From: Phallusia fumigata
Taxonomy: Eukaryota; Chordata; Ascidiacea; Phlebobranchia; Ascidiidae
Assembly (NCBI GenBank): GCA_008931825.1
Contig: QXVZ01017022.1
Span: 1-22,360, forward strand
Length of the DNA: 22,360 nucleotides
Reading direction: 5' to 3'
Position 1 is the first letter of the stretch. Every line of letters starts with the position of its first letter. Below, piece by piece: positions 1 through 9,640 of this stretch. The notes under the pieces were generated by a model that was given only the letters and a program-made list of their open reading frames with translations, searched no databases and had not been told where the DNA came from. A program made the translations under genes and the position numbers.

Positions 1-259
1 AGTTTTCCACTCAATAGCAAGTTGAAGTATCATTCTCACTTTGGCTGCGAAATTCAGCACCTGTTCTAACGCACGAACTGACAAGTTGTTTGCTAGCTAG
101 CTATATGTGGCATGTGGGAATTTACACAGGCAGTAAGAGTGGTGATGCGATGACGTGCTTAATACGTTTCACCGCATGAAGTTGCAGAAAATAAGATGGG
201 TACATATGAATATGGCAGAAACGGAAGGCTTTACTTGTTGATCTGAACTGAGTGACAAC
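1..259. other. 5' flank of carboxypeptidase gene 1
   Basis: This is non-coding sequence upstream of the first start codon. It contains no clear TATA box; the best candidate is a weak TACATAT at 201-207, at about the distance from the ATG where gene 2 has a good TATATAA. An open frame on the minus strand here has no family resemblance and I treat it as chance. The promoter probably lies here, but the sequence alone does not prove it. Confidence 0.35.
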
Positions 260-3200
260 ATGACGTTACTTGTGGTATTGTTCTTGTTTGCAACATGCGC
301 CTTTGCGCGCAGGACCTTCCATGGGTAAGATTGTGTGATATGGGTGCAAGTCTGCTTTTCGAAACAACTGTATGATAAACGCAACTATATACGAAAGCAC
401 GACAAGTTTTGTTTTGCCATGTAATTACGGGCGTCTAATTCTTAAATGTTTAAAAAAGCCAACCAAATCAACACATTCTTTATGTAAGGTAGGGATGTAC
501 TTCCGGAACTGTATGCCTTGTGTCAACAACACCAGGCCATTCTAGCTTATGTAACTATATTTACATTTGTTACTGCCAAACGCTATGAAAAAAATTATTG
601 CGATGTGTTTGAATTAAAGGGACCAAGTTCTCCGCCTTCATCCGACCACTGAGAAGCAGTTGCGGACTCTGCAAGACCTGGAAGAACTTTACGAGGTATG
701 TAACTTTAATTATTTTATTAAAGTGGAAGGATAGACACGGTCCCACCTACTTCAAATATAAATCTTTTTCCAGTAAACATAAATTTTATTGGTTGGCATT
801 GAAGGGTTGTAGCTTTATGAAGGATCACCGATAACAAGAGTAATGTAACTTCCTGGCCAATGTTATGCAGTTGTTTCAATTATAGTTGGATTTCTGGAAA
901 CCAATCAGAGCCATCGATGTTCCTGTTGATGTTCGTGTGCCATCCAACTTCCTTGCCACCTTCAAGGCGGCTCTTTCAAAGTTCAGGTAAAGTTGTGTTG
1001 CGCTAACATTAATCGGTTGTGCTCTCGGTAGTTTTAAGTTTATTTAGAATGAAAAAAGGAAAAAAAGTACTCGAAATGAATTTTAAACACCGAATCGGGG
1101 ATACCCCACGACGTGACATCAACTTTTGGTTTCGATTATCGCCTGTTTAAACGGTTTGCTTGACTGGTATGGTTGAGCATACCATGGCTTAAAGGTGAAG
1201 GCAGTAAGGGCAAATGTGCAACCGAACTGTATATTTTGTTTACTTTTTACAAGCATTTTCTTCGGTAATTCCAGAATTCGTTTTGAAGTTTTTATCGACG
1301 ATGTGCAAACCCTTATCGACGCGGAAAGAACTCCTCATCCCGCTCCTCAAGCTCTTGCTGATTTTGACTACCTTGTGTACCATAAGTTTGCTGAGGTAAG
1401 CATATTAACGGCGCTGCATAAAAGCGGATCGTTACTTAGGACCTAATAATGAAACATTTTTAGGACCGCGCTTAGACAATATTAAATCAGAGAGGACAAA
1501 ATGCTTGATACAAATTTCAGTTATGGAGAGTATACCGACGCATTTGGTTCCATAAATTCATAAACCCGCTTTTTTAGCAACATATTTTAAAATGAAATGA
1601 ATTATTTTTAGCAAAGTTTTTACCTGGCCTAATGCTTAATTTGCTCTTTCAATTTTGCAGATTCAACAGTGGATTAGCGACATGGCCGCTGCCCACCCTA
1701 ATCTTTTGACCAAGTCAGTTGTTGGAACTTCCTTCGAAGGATGGGAATTTAGTGCTCTTACCGTAAACGATTACCTTTTTAAACTTAAAAACTGATCACC
1801 TGCACCAGGCTTCCAGTGCAACGTAAAGCCTACAATAGGCCACTAAAAGCTGCTTAAGTCAGCACAGGTTTCTATTTTCAAAATGAGCGTATGCAGACAA
1901 AACACTTTTATCGATGTTTGTAGTCGAGAGTCGAGAGGTTCAAAACGCGTAATGGGACGATACGTAAAAACTTTACCTTGTTAGATCAGCACCAAGGCAG
2001 GAAACCCAAAATTCGTGCTCAACTGTGGTATACACGCCAGAGAGTGGGTGACCCCAGCTACTTGCATGTATTCTGTCAACCAGGTGAGTCAAATTCGGAA
2101 TTTAGGCAATTGTGTTCTGTGTTATTTTACATTCTTAAACTAAACTACCATTATATTTTTTTCAGCTCGTCACTAAGTATGGAGCTGACACAATTACCAG
2201 CCTTTTGGACCAAATCGAGTTTAAACCCTGACGGATACGAATACACCTGGACTGACGTAAGAATATTTATCGCATAAAATAACCTGAAGGCTTTTGGTTT
2301 TCGAAATAACATAGCTACGAACAAATAGCAGGGATGTCGCAATTTTACATGGCCACGGATAGTGTTATTATTTATGTTATCCGTATAGGATATTTTAGCT
2401 GCTTCATTTACTGTTTAAATAATGTACAAAATGCAAGCAATCTGCTGCGACAGCTCTTTATTGTTACTTAGTGAGCGTTAAATTGCATTCTTAGAACCGC
2501 ATGTGGCGCAAGACGAGAAGCACAAGCAGCTCGCGTTGCACTGGAGTTGATCCAAACAGGACTGGGATGCAAATTTTGAAGGTAATTTCTTTTAGAAAAT
2601 ATAATTTTACAACAAAAGTGTGTTTAGTGACAAACATCCATCATCAAACAGCGCCTTTATTATCAGTTTTAACATAAACTTTTAATCACGAAAAAACCTA
2701 ACAATAAAAGAGTTTCTTCCAATGTTCAGGTCCCGGTGCCAGTGACAACCCATGTAGTGGCACTTACCACAGCATTTTCTGAGGTGAGTGACTTGGGGGA
2801 TTTTGTCACCAGTTTTTACCATGCGCATTGAAAACTCGATGTACTTCAAAGGCAACGATCAATTAGTAAAACGAAAACTGATCATTTGTAAAAAAAACGT
2901 GTGTGGTTTACACGAAAACAAGACGACCGATTGACTTCGAAAGAGTATAAATTTGGTTTGGTTCAAAAACTTTGCAAACTTATTGGAAACATGCCTTTTG
3001 AAACGTTTGTTAGTACATTTTTATTTTGTTTGTCAGGCGTGCACTCTAGCACAAAAGACCTTCGTTGAAGCACTACCCAACGTTAAAATGTATGTGGATG
3101 TTCACTCATACAGCCAGCTTTGGATGTTCTCGTATGGTTACACAACTAATCGTCCAAGCAACTTTGTCACCTTGGTCAGTTTTGATTTTCTGAATTAAAT

Positions 3201-4038
3201 GAATGTAACAACAAGGCCCAACTATGTAGCACACAGCAATTGACTTTAGGACTAAGAATAAGTATTTGTGGAAAAATGGTTCTACAAACCTGAAAGAAGA
3301 CACATACAGCTGTTTACATTTTTGTTTCAATTGCCCAAATTGTTTTCTAATGGTTAGGCCAAAATTGCCCAAGAGCGTTGATGCAATCAAGGCCACCCAT
3401 CGCATAACATACACCTCAGGACAAATATCAACTACAATTTGTAAGTTGTTTCCGAGTTGAACTGCAGTTTATCAAAAATTTGTGACTTTAACACCACGCA
3501 ACACATTTAGTCCAAACACCACACCAAAACGTATGAAGTTACCAACGCAGTTTGGCAATTGAATTTACGAGAGACTGTAATAATCATTGTGTCAGAATAA
3601 ATCTTGAGCAACACTTGCTGTACTGACAGCAGCACAACGGACTGCTTTGCTTTACATTAAATAGCCCGCGCTCAGACGTCAATTGAGCACGTGGTACAAC
3701 GTTGCAGACACATTTTATTCTTTTAAGCCTATATTGTCAGATGTTGGATAACTTGCATACCTACATTAGACGTTGCATCTGAAAGCACCGCTGACTACTT
3801 CTATGACAAGCTGACTCCATGTGCATTTGCCACTGAACTGAGAGATGAGGGACAGTTTGGGTTTCTTCTCCCCAAAGAGTAAGTGTATCGTAGTAACAAC
3901 TGAAAGTCATCATGTAGTGCAAGATACTTTAACACCTGTGTCAATTTTAGATTGATCCAGCCAACAGCAGAAGAATCGCTTGCTGCTTTCCAAGTGATGG
4001 CTCAGGCAATCATCGACCAGAAATGCGAATCATATTAA
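260..4038 (+). pseudogene. M14A carboxypeptidase, 13 exons, frameshifted (gene 1)
   Basis: This resembles a secreted pancreatic-type zinc carboxypeptidase, which would remove C-terminal residues from peptides. Exons: 260-324, 620-695, 886-986, 1275-1395, 1661-1762, 1985-2083, 2166-2256, 2495-2581, 2730-2783, 3037-3174, 3358-3440, 3770-3878, 3951-4038; all have AG acceptors and GT donors. Exon 1 encodes a signal peptide (MTLLVVLFLFATCAFA), exons 2-4 the propeptide, exons 5-13 the catalytic domain. Catalytic codons are all present (bovine CPA numbering): His69, Arg71 and Glu72 in GIHAREW (exon 6), Arg127 in WRKTRS and Asn144-Arg145 in DPNR (exon 8), His196 in VHSYSQ (exon 10), Tyr248 split across exons 11/12, Glu270 in TELRD (exon 12). 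Compared with genes 2 and 3, exon 7 lacks 17 nt, giving TGA at 2229-2231; exon 8 lacks 1 nt near 2560, exon 9 lacks 8 nt at 2770/2771, exon 11 lacks 2 nt near 3375. The gene cannot give a full enzyme as written. It is either a young pseudogene or a null allele; base errors are less likely for the 17- and 8-nt losses. Confidence 0.85.
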
Positions 4039-4065
4039 GTTCGTCGCAACAAATTATCGTGCCAC

Positions 4066-4071
4066 AATAAA
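4066..4071 (+). terminator. poly(A) signal of gene 1
   Basis: AATAAA lies 28 bp after the TAA stop of gene 1. Genes 2 and 3 have the same hexamer at a similarly short distance from their stops, which supports it as the shared 3'-end signal of this family. Confidence 0.7.
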
Positions 4072-4323
4072 CAATACAGTGGTCCACTTCTTGTTATATT
4101 TGTTCGATATAGTGATAAAAATGCCTCTGTTTGTAAGTTCAGCGGAAAAATGATTAATTTTATTAGGTTTAGGTATACATGGCTCAGGGTATAAAAAGAT
4201 GAAGGTATAAAAGACCCTATACTTACAAATACATCCGAATAAATCAACAGAAGAATACATGTAAAACGTCAGTTGTTGAACATTTGAGATTGGCCGTTGG
4301 CTGGTAGGGCAAATGTAAGGCTC

Positions 4324-4370
4324 AAAAATGATTCTATCCACAAGTTTAGAATAAAAAATGATTCTATCCA
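4324..4370. repeat. Two 17-bp direct repeats, 30-bp period
   Basis: The 17-mer AAAAATGATTCTATCCA occurs at 4324-4340 and again at 4354-4370. The copies are identical and 30 bp apart, a short local tandem duplication with a diverged spacer. Confidence 0.85.
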
Positions 4371-4530
4371 GAAGTTATTGCGACCCTCAGTCTATTCCAC
4401 AAAGTCGCAGCTAGAAAAAGGTTATTGTCAGCCCATTTTTAGGACCAATAGCGCTTATGCAACCAAGGATGACTGTGCGGTAAGTCGTTACGCAGCTACA
4501 TTTGCGGGTATGTTTGTGCTGTTAACATTG

Positions 4531-4605
4531 GGTACCGTACGGTGTTATGGTACGCCCTTTGCAACAAGGTACATGAGATGCACCATTCGATACGTACCGT
4601 ACCGT
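4531..4605. repeat. GTACCG-rich palindromic cluster
   Basis: The 10-bp perfect palindrome ACCGTACGGT lies at 4533-4542. Related GGTAC and TACCGTACCGT strings follow, up to about 4605, on both sides of a short spacer. They could fold into a stem or be the remnant end of a small mobile element. No terminal inverted repeat with a target-site duplication could be delimited. Confidence 0.4.
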
Positions 4606-5897
4606 CATCCTTGTACACTGTTTGCTATTATACTTAATCGTAAAAAATACCCTTGTGCTTGAATAACCGCATGGCAAACTCTTTCGGCGTTGTGTTTGCC
4701 ATGAGTCAGATGTGGCCAAAGTGTGGCCCGCGACGGCATTTAAGCTTGCCCGCGGCTGTGGTTACAAATTTGTGAGTACATGGGACTGATGCAACACTAA
4801 TTCCACAGGGTTAAAAGGACCGTTGTGCAGAGGTGTATTTGCGTTCTAATTTTATAGTTAAAAACTTGAAAAAAGCTGGACCGCGGGCGTCTTCACCTAA
4901 TGAAAATTTTCTCCGATTGAAAAGAGCACACCACTGCTGTAAGTAAATGCTACGCATACAGTTGATTTGTGCAGTTGTAAGCGAAATAATTTTCCATCCA
5001 ATAAATTATACATTGGTAACTGTGCTGTTATGTAAAAAATAACTAATTAAAACGTCTGCCCGAAAATAGGAATTAACCTATGTTCATTTTTTGGAAAAAG
5101 ACAAAAACTAATTGGAAGATTGGTAGGGGATTTACCTCGAAGTTATAATTCCACAATGATATGCGCCAAAAGCAAACCAAATTTACGTACTTGGCATTGC
5201 CATACCCTTCGAATAAATTTATCCTTAGCATATACTAAAATAAAACGTAAAGGTTAATCAAAAAAAGTGTTGGAACAGCATCTCAGAGCGTTTGGATTTC
5301 CGAAAATTTCGTTTCGGAAATAGCACACCGAAGAACACTGAACTATAGCCTACATAGCCTCTGTGAAACCAAACACCTGTTTTGAATTTACCGCAGGTCC
5401 AAGGTTACAATGGTTTATGGGAATCGAACAGTTGCTCGAGTGCGTAACGTGTTGAATCTCCCACGACATGATGTCTGCCAACATCATGTAAATATTGCTT
5501 GTAAGTTATAACCAACTTCACAGCGCATAATACGCTGCAGCAAAGAGTTTACTTCCCACTGAGCAGCACAAAGGCTTTTCCGGCTCGCTCCGTCTGAAAA
5601 CAGTTTTAAAGTATCCGAAATTGTTGGGTGGTTGATGCAATTGCTTTGCATTTGTGAGGATGTTGGTTAAAATATTAGCCTTATGTGTTTTAGATTTAGA
5701 CATTTGAAATGAATTGCATAAAATACCAGTGGTTATTTCACCGCCTGCCGAAATGCACCAGAGGCCCAACGATAATTTAGCAAAGGCTGCTATATATCAA
5801 ACTTTTATCGAAATGTGTCTCCTGTGTTCGTAGAAAGGCTGAGCACTTGTTTCGTTCGTCAAGAAAAGTATTATGATAAATCGCGGGGTCAAAACTT

Positions 5898-5906
5898 TAT
5901 AAAAGG
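5898..5906 (+). promoter_or_regulatory. TATA box of the CUB gene
   Basis: TATAAAAGG is a near-consensus metazoan TATA box. It predicts transcription starting around 5925-5935, roughly 75-80 bp before the first in-frame ATG at 6008. It supports 6008 or the in-frame ATGs just after it as the true 5' end of the coding region, with no earlier coding exon. Confidence 0.65.
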
Positions 5907-6007
5907 CCCAACTGATGATTGAGACGAAACAAAAGCAATCAATCAAAGGTCTAACATAATATTTTTTATTGGTTCAGGCAATAAAATATTGAGTATACTT
6001 TTCGTGT

Positions 6008-7465
6008 ATGTGTATGCTGAATAGCTTTAGATTCATGCCATTTACAATGGCTTATTACAAGTATGTTGCATTGTTTATACCGCTGCTTACTTTCATCGCC
6101 TGCGATGCTGTAAAAGAAGACGAAGTTTTCGTTGTCGGGCTTTTACCTCATCAGCCGGTGTACGAAAGAGTAAGTTGTCAAAATTGTCATATNAATTATG
6201 ATTATGTTCGTTTATACGACGCAACTTTATTAATTGCAGAATTAACTGGAAAAGAGTATCCCGTTGAACCATTGGTTGCTGTGGAGTATATGTCTGTTAA
6301 CTTTGTGACTGATGGGTCTAGTACATATGGGGGGTTCATTCTGCAGTACCAAGCGTTACCATCACCCCAATGTAACGAAACGCAACATTTAGACGCTTAC
6401 CCCACTTTTTACCAAAAAATAATATCCCCAAATTACCCCAACTATTACTATAACTCGATCTACTGCACTTGGAGCATAAATTCTAATTCACCGGGTTGGG
6501 TAATACAAGTATTCTTGGGTGGTTTTGATTTTGGAAACGGATTCGATAATTTGGTATTTTACGACGGCCCATCTCAGTTTTATCAACAAATACCACACGG
6601 GTCTCCCCCAAAGGCTAATTACCTACTTTCAACAGGGGCGTACATGTTTATTGTTTTCTCTACTGATGACATGGTTTCATCTAAGGGATTTCAACTTAGT
6701 TATATAAGTATAGACAGTTACAAACTTGTGCGTGAAAACAACGCAATCGCAGCCTGTTACGATGCTCAATATATGGACGTTGACCCGTATGCCTACAAAT
6801 ACATATCGTCAATTAGTTATCCCGGTAAATACGAAAACAATTTATCCTGTACTTGGTATATTCAAACATTGCATGAAGGATGCGGAATTGAATTACAGCT
6901 TAATGATGCTCGATTCGGCCTTAATAGTGATGGCTTTGTTGTGTATGACGGTTGGAATACGACGTCTATTGTTATATCTGTGCATTACAACACCAGTAAC
7001 CGATTTTTTGTTACGTCGAGGCAAATTAGAATAACATTTACATCCGACGCAAGTTACACTGACTATGGATTTTTGATTTTAATGAAAGCGGCGCCAATTA
7101 GCGCCGCCTGTACTGGAGGTGAAACTGTTGACATGTATTATGATTCTACTAATCTCACATCTCCTAACTACCCAAACGGTTTTTACAACTATCAATTTTG
7201 CACATGGACCATTCATAGTCACACTGGCGACTATATCATGCTTACTGTATATGATTACGATCTAAATGAATACGATAGCGTGTCAATTGCCGATGGACCT
7301 ACAAACACCGACCCTTCTTTGGCTGTGTTTTATTCAAATTCATATGAGTCACCTTTGTACTCTAGTGGCAATTATATGAGCGTTCAGTTGTATTCCATGC
7401 ATCCTTATTACCCTGGTGTCGGCTTTCGCTTCCTATTCAGTGCCCAAACTGCTGTGAAAGTATAA
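6008..7465 (+). CDS. Secreted CUB-domain protein, single exon
   Basis: The 485-codon uninterrupted frame encodes an extracellular protein made almost only of CUB domains, which are beta-sandwich modules for protein or carbohydrate binding. Start candidates are M1, M10 and M14 (6047); from M14 a hydrophobic stretch YVALFIPLLTFIAC gives a typical signal peptide. Residues about 62-115 match only the second half of a CUB domain. Three full CUBs follow at about 122-234, 250-359 and 368-478, each beginning with Cys, a SPNYPN-like turn (weaker in the third domain) and a second Cys before TW. These domains keep the first disulfide pair (122/153, 250/281, 368/398) but lack the usual second pair. No transmembrane helix, GPI signal or protease domain follows, so secretion is inferred. 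An N at 6193 (codon 62) lies exactly where the missing half of the first CUB should be, and a GTAAGT donor-like string at 6171 is just before it, so the N-terminal region is unreliable. Ligand and role are unknown. Confidence 0.8.
   Translation: MCMLNSFRFMPFTMAYYKYVALFIPLLTFIACDAVKEDEVFVVGLLPHQPVYERVSCQNCHXNYDYVRLYDATLLIAELTGKEYPVEPLVAVEYMSVNFVTDGSSTYGGFILQYQALPSPQCNETQHLDAYPTFYQKIISPNYPNYYYNSIYCTWSINSNSPGWVIQVFLGGFDFGNGFDNLVFYDGPSQFYQQIPHGSPPKANYLLSTGAYMFIVFSTDDMVSSKGFQLSYISIDSYKLVRENNAIAACYDAQYMDVDPYAYKYISSISYPGKYENNLSCTWYIQTLHEGCGIELQLNDARFGLNSDGFVVYDGWNTTSIVISVHYNTSNRFFVTSRQIRITFTSDASYTDYGFLILMKAAPISAACTGGETVDMYYDSTNLTSPNYPNGFYNYQFCTWTIHSHTGDYIMLTVYDYDLNEYDSVSIADGPTNTDPSLAVFYSNSYESPLYSSGNYMSVQLYSMHPYYPGVGFRFLFSAQTAVKV
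7088..7107. other. GC-rich perfect hairpin inside the CUB ORF
   Basis: GCGGCGC at 7088-7094 is followed by a 6-nt spacer and its exact reverse complement GCGCCGC at 7101-7107. It falls at the linker between the third and fourth CUB domains, in otherwise AT-rich sequence. It may be only codon use for a run of alanines. Confidence 0.6.
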
Positions 7466-7639
7466 CTTATCGGAAAAAAACATAACGATGTAATTAAGGG
7501 TGCATTTGTCTTTAATTATTTTCGAATTAACCACATCCTGTTAATTTACACCGACTTGTAACGGTCCCTTATTACTTGTTCAGATTGTGTTGGGCGCAGT
7601 GAAAAGCGGTGCATGACCAAAACAATGAAATGTTTCATA

Positions 7640-7645
7640 AATAAA
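7640..7645 (+). terminator. Candidate poly(A) signal of the CUB gene
   Basis: AATAAA lies about 175 bp downstream of the TAA stop. It is the first clear hexamer after the CUB ORF in the correct orientation. Confidence 0.5.
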
Positions 7646-8074
7646 CGTAAGTAACTAAATGACTGCAAGTGTATTGTGTTGAATATTGACTGCGTACAGT
7701 GAATGCAAGAATGTACACAGCTGCTTGACAAAACAAAATTATTAATGTGACCTTACACAAACGTGAGGCTGTGGCAGTGATATTTTTTTGTTTTTTCACA
7801 CAAACATCAAATATATATATGTATATATTTATATAGGTAGGAACGGGTTAGGAACTTGATATGCATATATATACGTAGAGGTTTGAGCAACTGCTCTTCT
7901 GCCATCGTGTATTAGAGCTTTCGATAAAGTTTGCATGCGGAAAATACACTGTGAGCATAGGGACGGGGCCCACAGTAACCAACTAACTGTCACAAGATTA
8001 CTATCAAATAAGGAAATAAGGATTAGTCTAAAACAAGAATTAAACATAGAGTCTCAGCCTTTCTGATTTACTAC

Positions 8075-8096
8075 ATCAATCAATCAATCAATCAAT
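8075..8096. repeat. (ATCA)n microsatellite
   Basis: Five successive ATCA units plus a partial sixth. A simple tetranucleotide repeat in intergenic DNA, with no sign of function. Confidence 0.9.
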
Positions 8097-8730
8097 TGTT
8101 TATTTTGCCACTGGTAATCAAAACCAATCAACAAGAATTAAAAATGAAAGTGCGGATGATTGTGTGGCAGGGAGGCATCGAATAACCGCTATGGTTTTCT
8201 AGTCTAGATGCCCCCCTGTGTAATGTTCAATTTGGAGTTTGGGTATAAGCGCGCGAACCGTTTCGGATATTGGAGAAAGTAATGCAAATATCACATGCAT
8301 CACACACACAAACAAAGAAAAGAAACGAGAGGAAATCAATTAATGAAATCATCATACCTGATAAGAAGAGAATAGAAGCTAATGCAGCAAAAAAAAAAAA
8401 TTGTACACACAACAATAAACCAGTTACAACATACAATGAAGAATGGTAGAAAGACAACAGCAGCAGAAGAGCAAAGTGTTACAAAACAAAGTAATACAAT
8501 TGAACGAAGCAAACACAGCAATAGCTATCAACAACAGAACAATAGCGAACAGTACGAATACTTGCATTATGGCCATGCACAAAAGACATTTTCCAATAAA
8601 ACCAAAACAAAAAAACAAACAAAAAATAAACAAAAAAAACAACAAAAAAACGAAACAAACTCAAATACTTCAAGGGTGCATCACCGGCAAAACAAGATTA
8701 CTATACATTTTTTTTAAACAAATCACTTAC

Positions 8731-8772
8731 AAAAATGAGACGAAACAAGGTAAAAATGAGACGAAACAAGGT
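8731..8772. repeat. Perfect 21-bp tandem duplication
   Basis: The 21-bp unit at 8731-8751, starting AAAAATGAGACG, is repeated without change at 8752-8772. Perfect identity suggests a recent slippage or duplication event. Confidence 0.9.
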
Positions 8773-9012
8773 ACTACATCACTAAGCGTGTATAATCTAA
8801 TTGGTATTACTCTTCGAATTTTCTGGGGTAACACTGTTGTCTGCTCAGTGCTACTAGAGTAATCGTATTTGATGCAACAAATTGACGGAAAAGGATTTCT
8901 ATGGTTGCGATCAACGTGACGATTGAGGCGACTTCTGTAGTGTATCCAGTGACCAAAAAGTATGCGATGGTGGATGACAGTCAGGACAAAAACCCAAGGC
9001 TTTGTTGTTTAC

Positions 9013-9640
9013 CTTTAAACCCTTAGTTATAGTTATGGTGCTCACTGCCAGAACGACGGTAAAAAAGGTGCGATGATTGAATGTGCAGGAGACTTCTGTA
9101 TCACTAGCATTGGTGACGCAACCCGCGTTGGAGTACTTTTTTGTGTCTGCATTGCAGAAGACACAGGCAGGAGTCACTTTGCCTCCTCTTATGTTCCCGC
9201 AGGCCTGTTCCCGTAGGCCTCGTCTAGAGGCATTGCAGGACCGACGAAGTTTGTTTCGCCTGCGAGTTTTTTAAACTGTTCCTCGGCGTCCCAACCGTCG
9301 ATAACAATGAAGGTGATGTCCTTTGTCGCAACTTATCTCGTTTTGCCAAGCGAACCTATTCCTATAGATTCAGTTTGTACCATTTCTGTCACGTTGAGCT
9401 CAAAAACGTACGCCGGTACCACAACCCGATTTACGTCGTTAGTTTGCAGGGTTAATTCGACGCTGGTTGATCCGAGCTGAAACATTTTCTTGTATTTATT
9501 CTCGACTATGGTTTCAGCTACAACGTACAGATGACTGTCACTCGAATCTTCGACACCTTGGTCTACTTCGGAAATGACGCGTGAAATGTTTGTCAGTAGA
9601 TTTTCAACTTGGTCCAACCCTTCCTTGTCAGATCGCTTTA
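9013..9640 (-). pseudogene. GAIN/GPS segment of an adhesion-GPCR-like gene, broken
   Basis: Read on the minus strand, 9617-9336 gives 94 residues that look like a GAIN domain (start LLTNISRVISEVDQG; later VVVPAYVFELNVTEM). The same frame continues after a TAA stop (9333-9335) with KDITFIVIDGWDAEEQFKK. Near 9200 the frame breaks; the next frame (9177-9013) matches a GPS autoproteolysis motif: ACVFCNADTKKYSNAGC, DTEVSC, then NHRTFF. A functional GPS usually has Cys-x-Cys and His-Leu-Ser/Thr; here these are Cys-Thr-Phe and His-Arg-Thr, so cleavage is doubtful. The frame break coincides with a 14-bp direct duplication (9193-9220); counting one copy makes the two frames continuous. The GPS part ends at a GTAAAC donor-like site. 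Intact genes of this kind carry a seven-helix receptor, or in PKD1-like proteins a longer membrane region; I see neither. The family call rests on pattern recognition. Position 9640 is only where similarity fades, not a mapped exon edge. Confidence 0.55.
9193..9220. repeat. 14-bp tandem duplication breaking the GAIN/GPS frame
   Basis: GTTCCCGCAGGCCT (9193-9206) is followed directly by GTTCCCGTAGGCCT (9207-9220), one mismatch in 14. Because 14 is not a multiple of three, it shifts the reading frame between the GAIN and GPS parts of the minus-strand gene. Confidence 0.85.

Larger units (their letters stand above)
4072..5897. other. Intergenic spacer with short repeats
   Basis: I find no supportable gene between gene 1 and the CUB gene. 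An open frame at 4297-4662 runs through repeats and a palindrome-rich stretch and has no recognisable domain. The region includes a pair of direct repeats near 4324-4370 and GTACCG-rich palindromes at 4531-4605. The last part, upstream of 5898, is the presumed promoter-proximal region of the CUB gene. Confidence 0.5.
7646..9012. repeat. Low-complexity, repeat-rich spacer
   Basis: The stretch contains TA-rich dinucleotide sequence at 7810-7836, a tetranucleotide run (ATCA)n at 8075-8096 and a long A/C-rich tract at about 8380-8670. Open frames on both strands across the A-rich tract translate to Lys/Asn/Gln- or Phe/Cys-rich low complexity, and I do not accept them as genes. On the minus strand, 8806-8934 could hold a decayed continuation of the GAIN/GPS gene, but its reading phase does not match. 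Confidence 0.6.

Noticed and set aside
1978-2277. A 99-codon open frame across exons 6-7 of gene 1
   Set aside because: It reads exon 6 in a wrong frame and passes through an intron; the true exon 6 frame is the one encoding GIHAREW.
4297-4662. A 121-codon plus-strand open frame after gene 1
   Set aside because: It runs through a 30-bp repeat and a palindromic cluster, has no similarity I recognise and no promoter. Length alone does not support it.
4680-4760. GTGGCCCGCGAC and GCCCGCGGC strings suggesting a hAT transposon end
   Set aside because: No matching terminal inverted repeat, 8-bp target duplication or transposase remnant was found.
5400-5475. tRNA-like sequence on the minus strand with a GTTCGATTCCC box
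   Set aside because: Only the B-box-like string fits. There is no credible A box or pairing stem at the right distance.
8382-8862. Overlapping open frames on both strands in the A-rich tract
   Set aside because: The translations are low-complexity Lys/Asn/Gln or Phe/Cys runs caused by base composition, with no domain, start context or splice structure.
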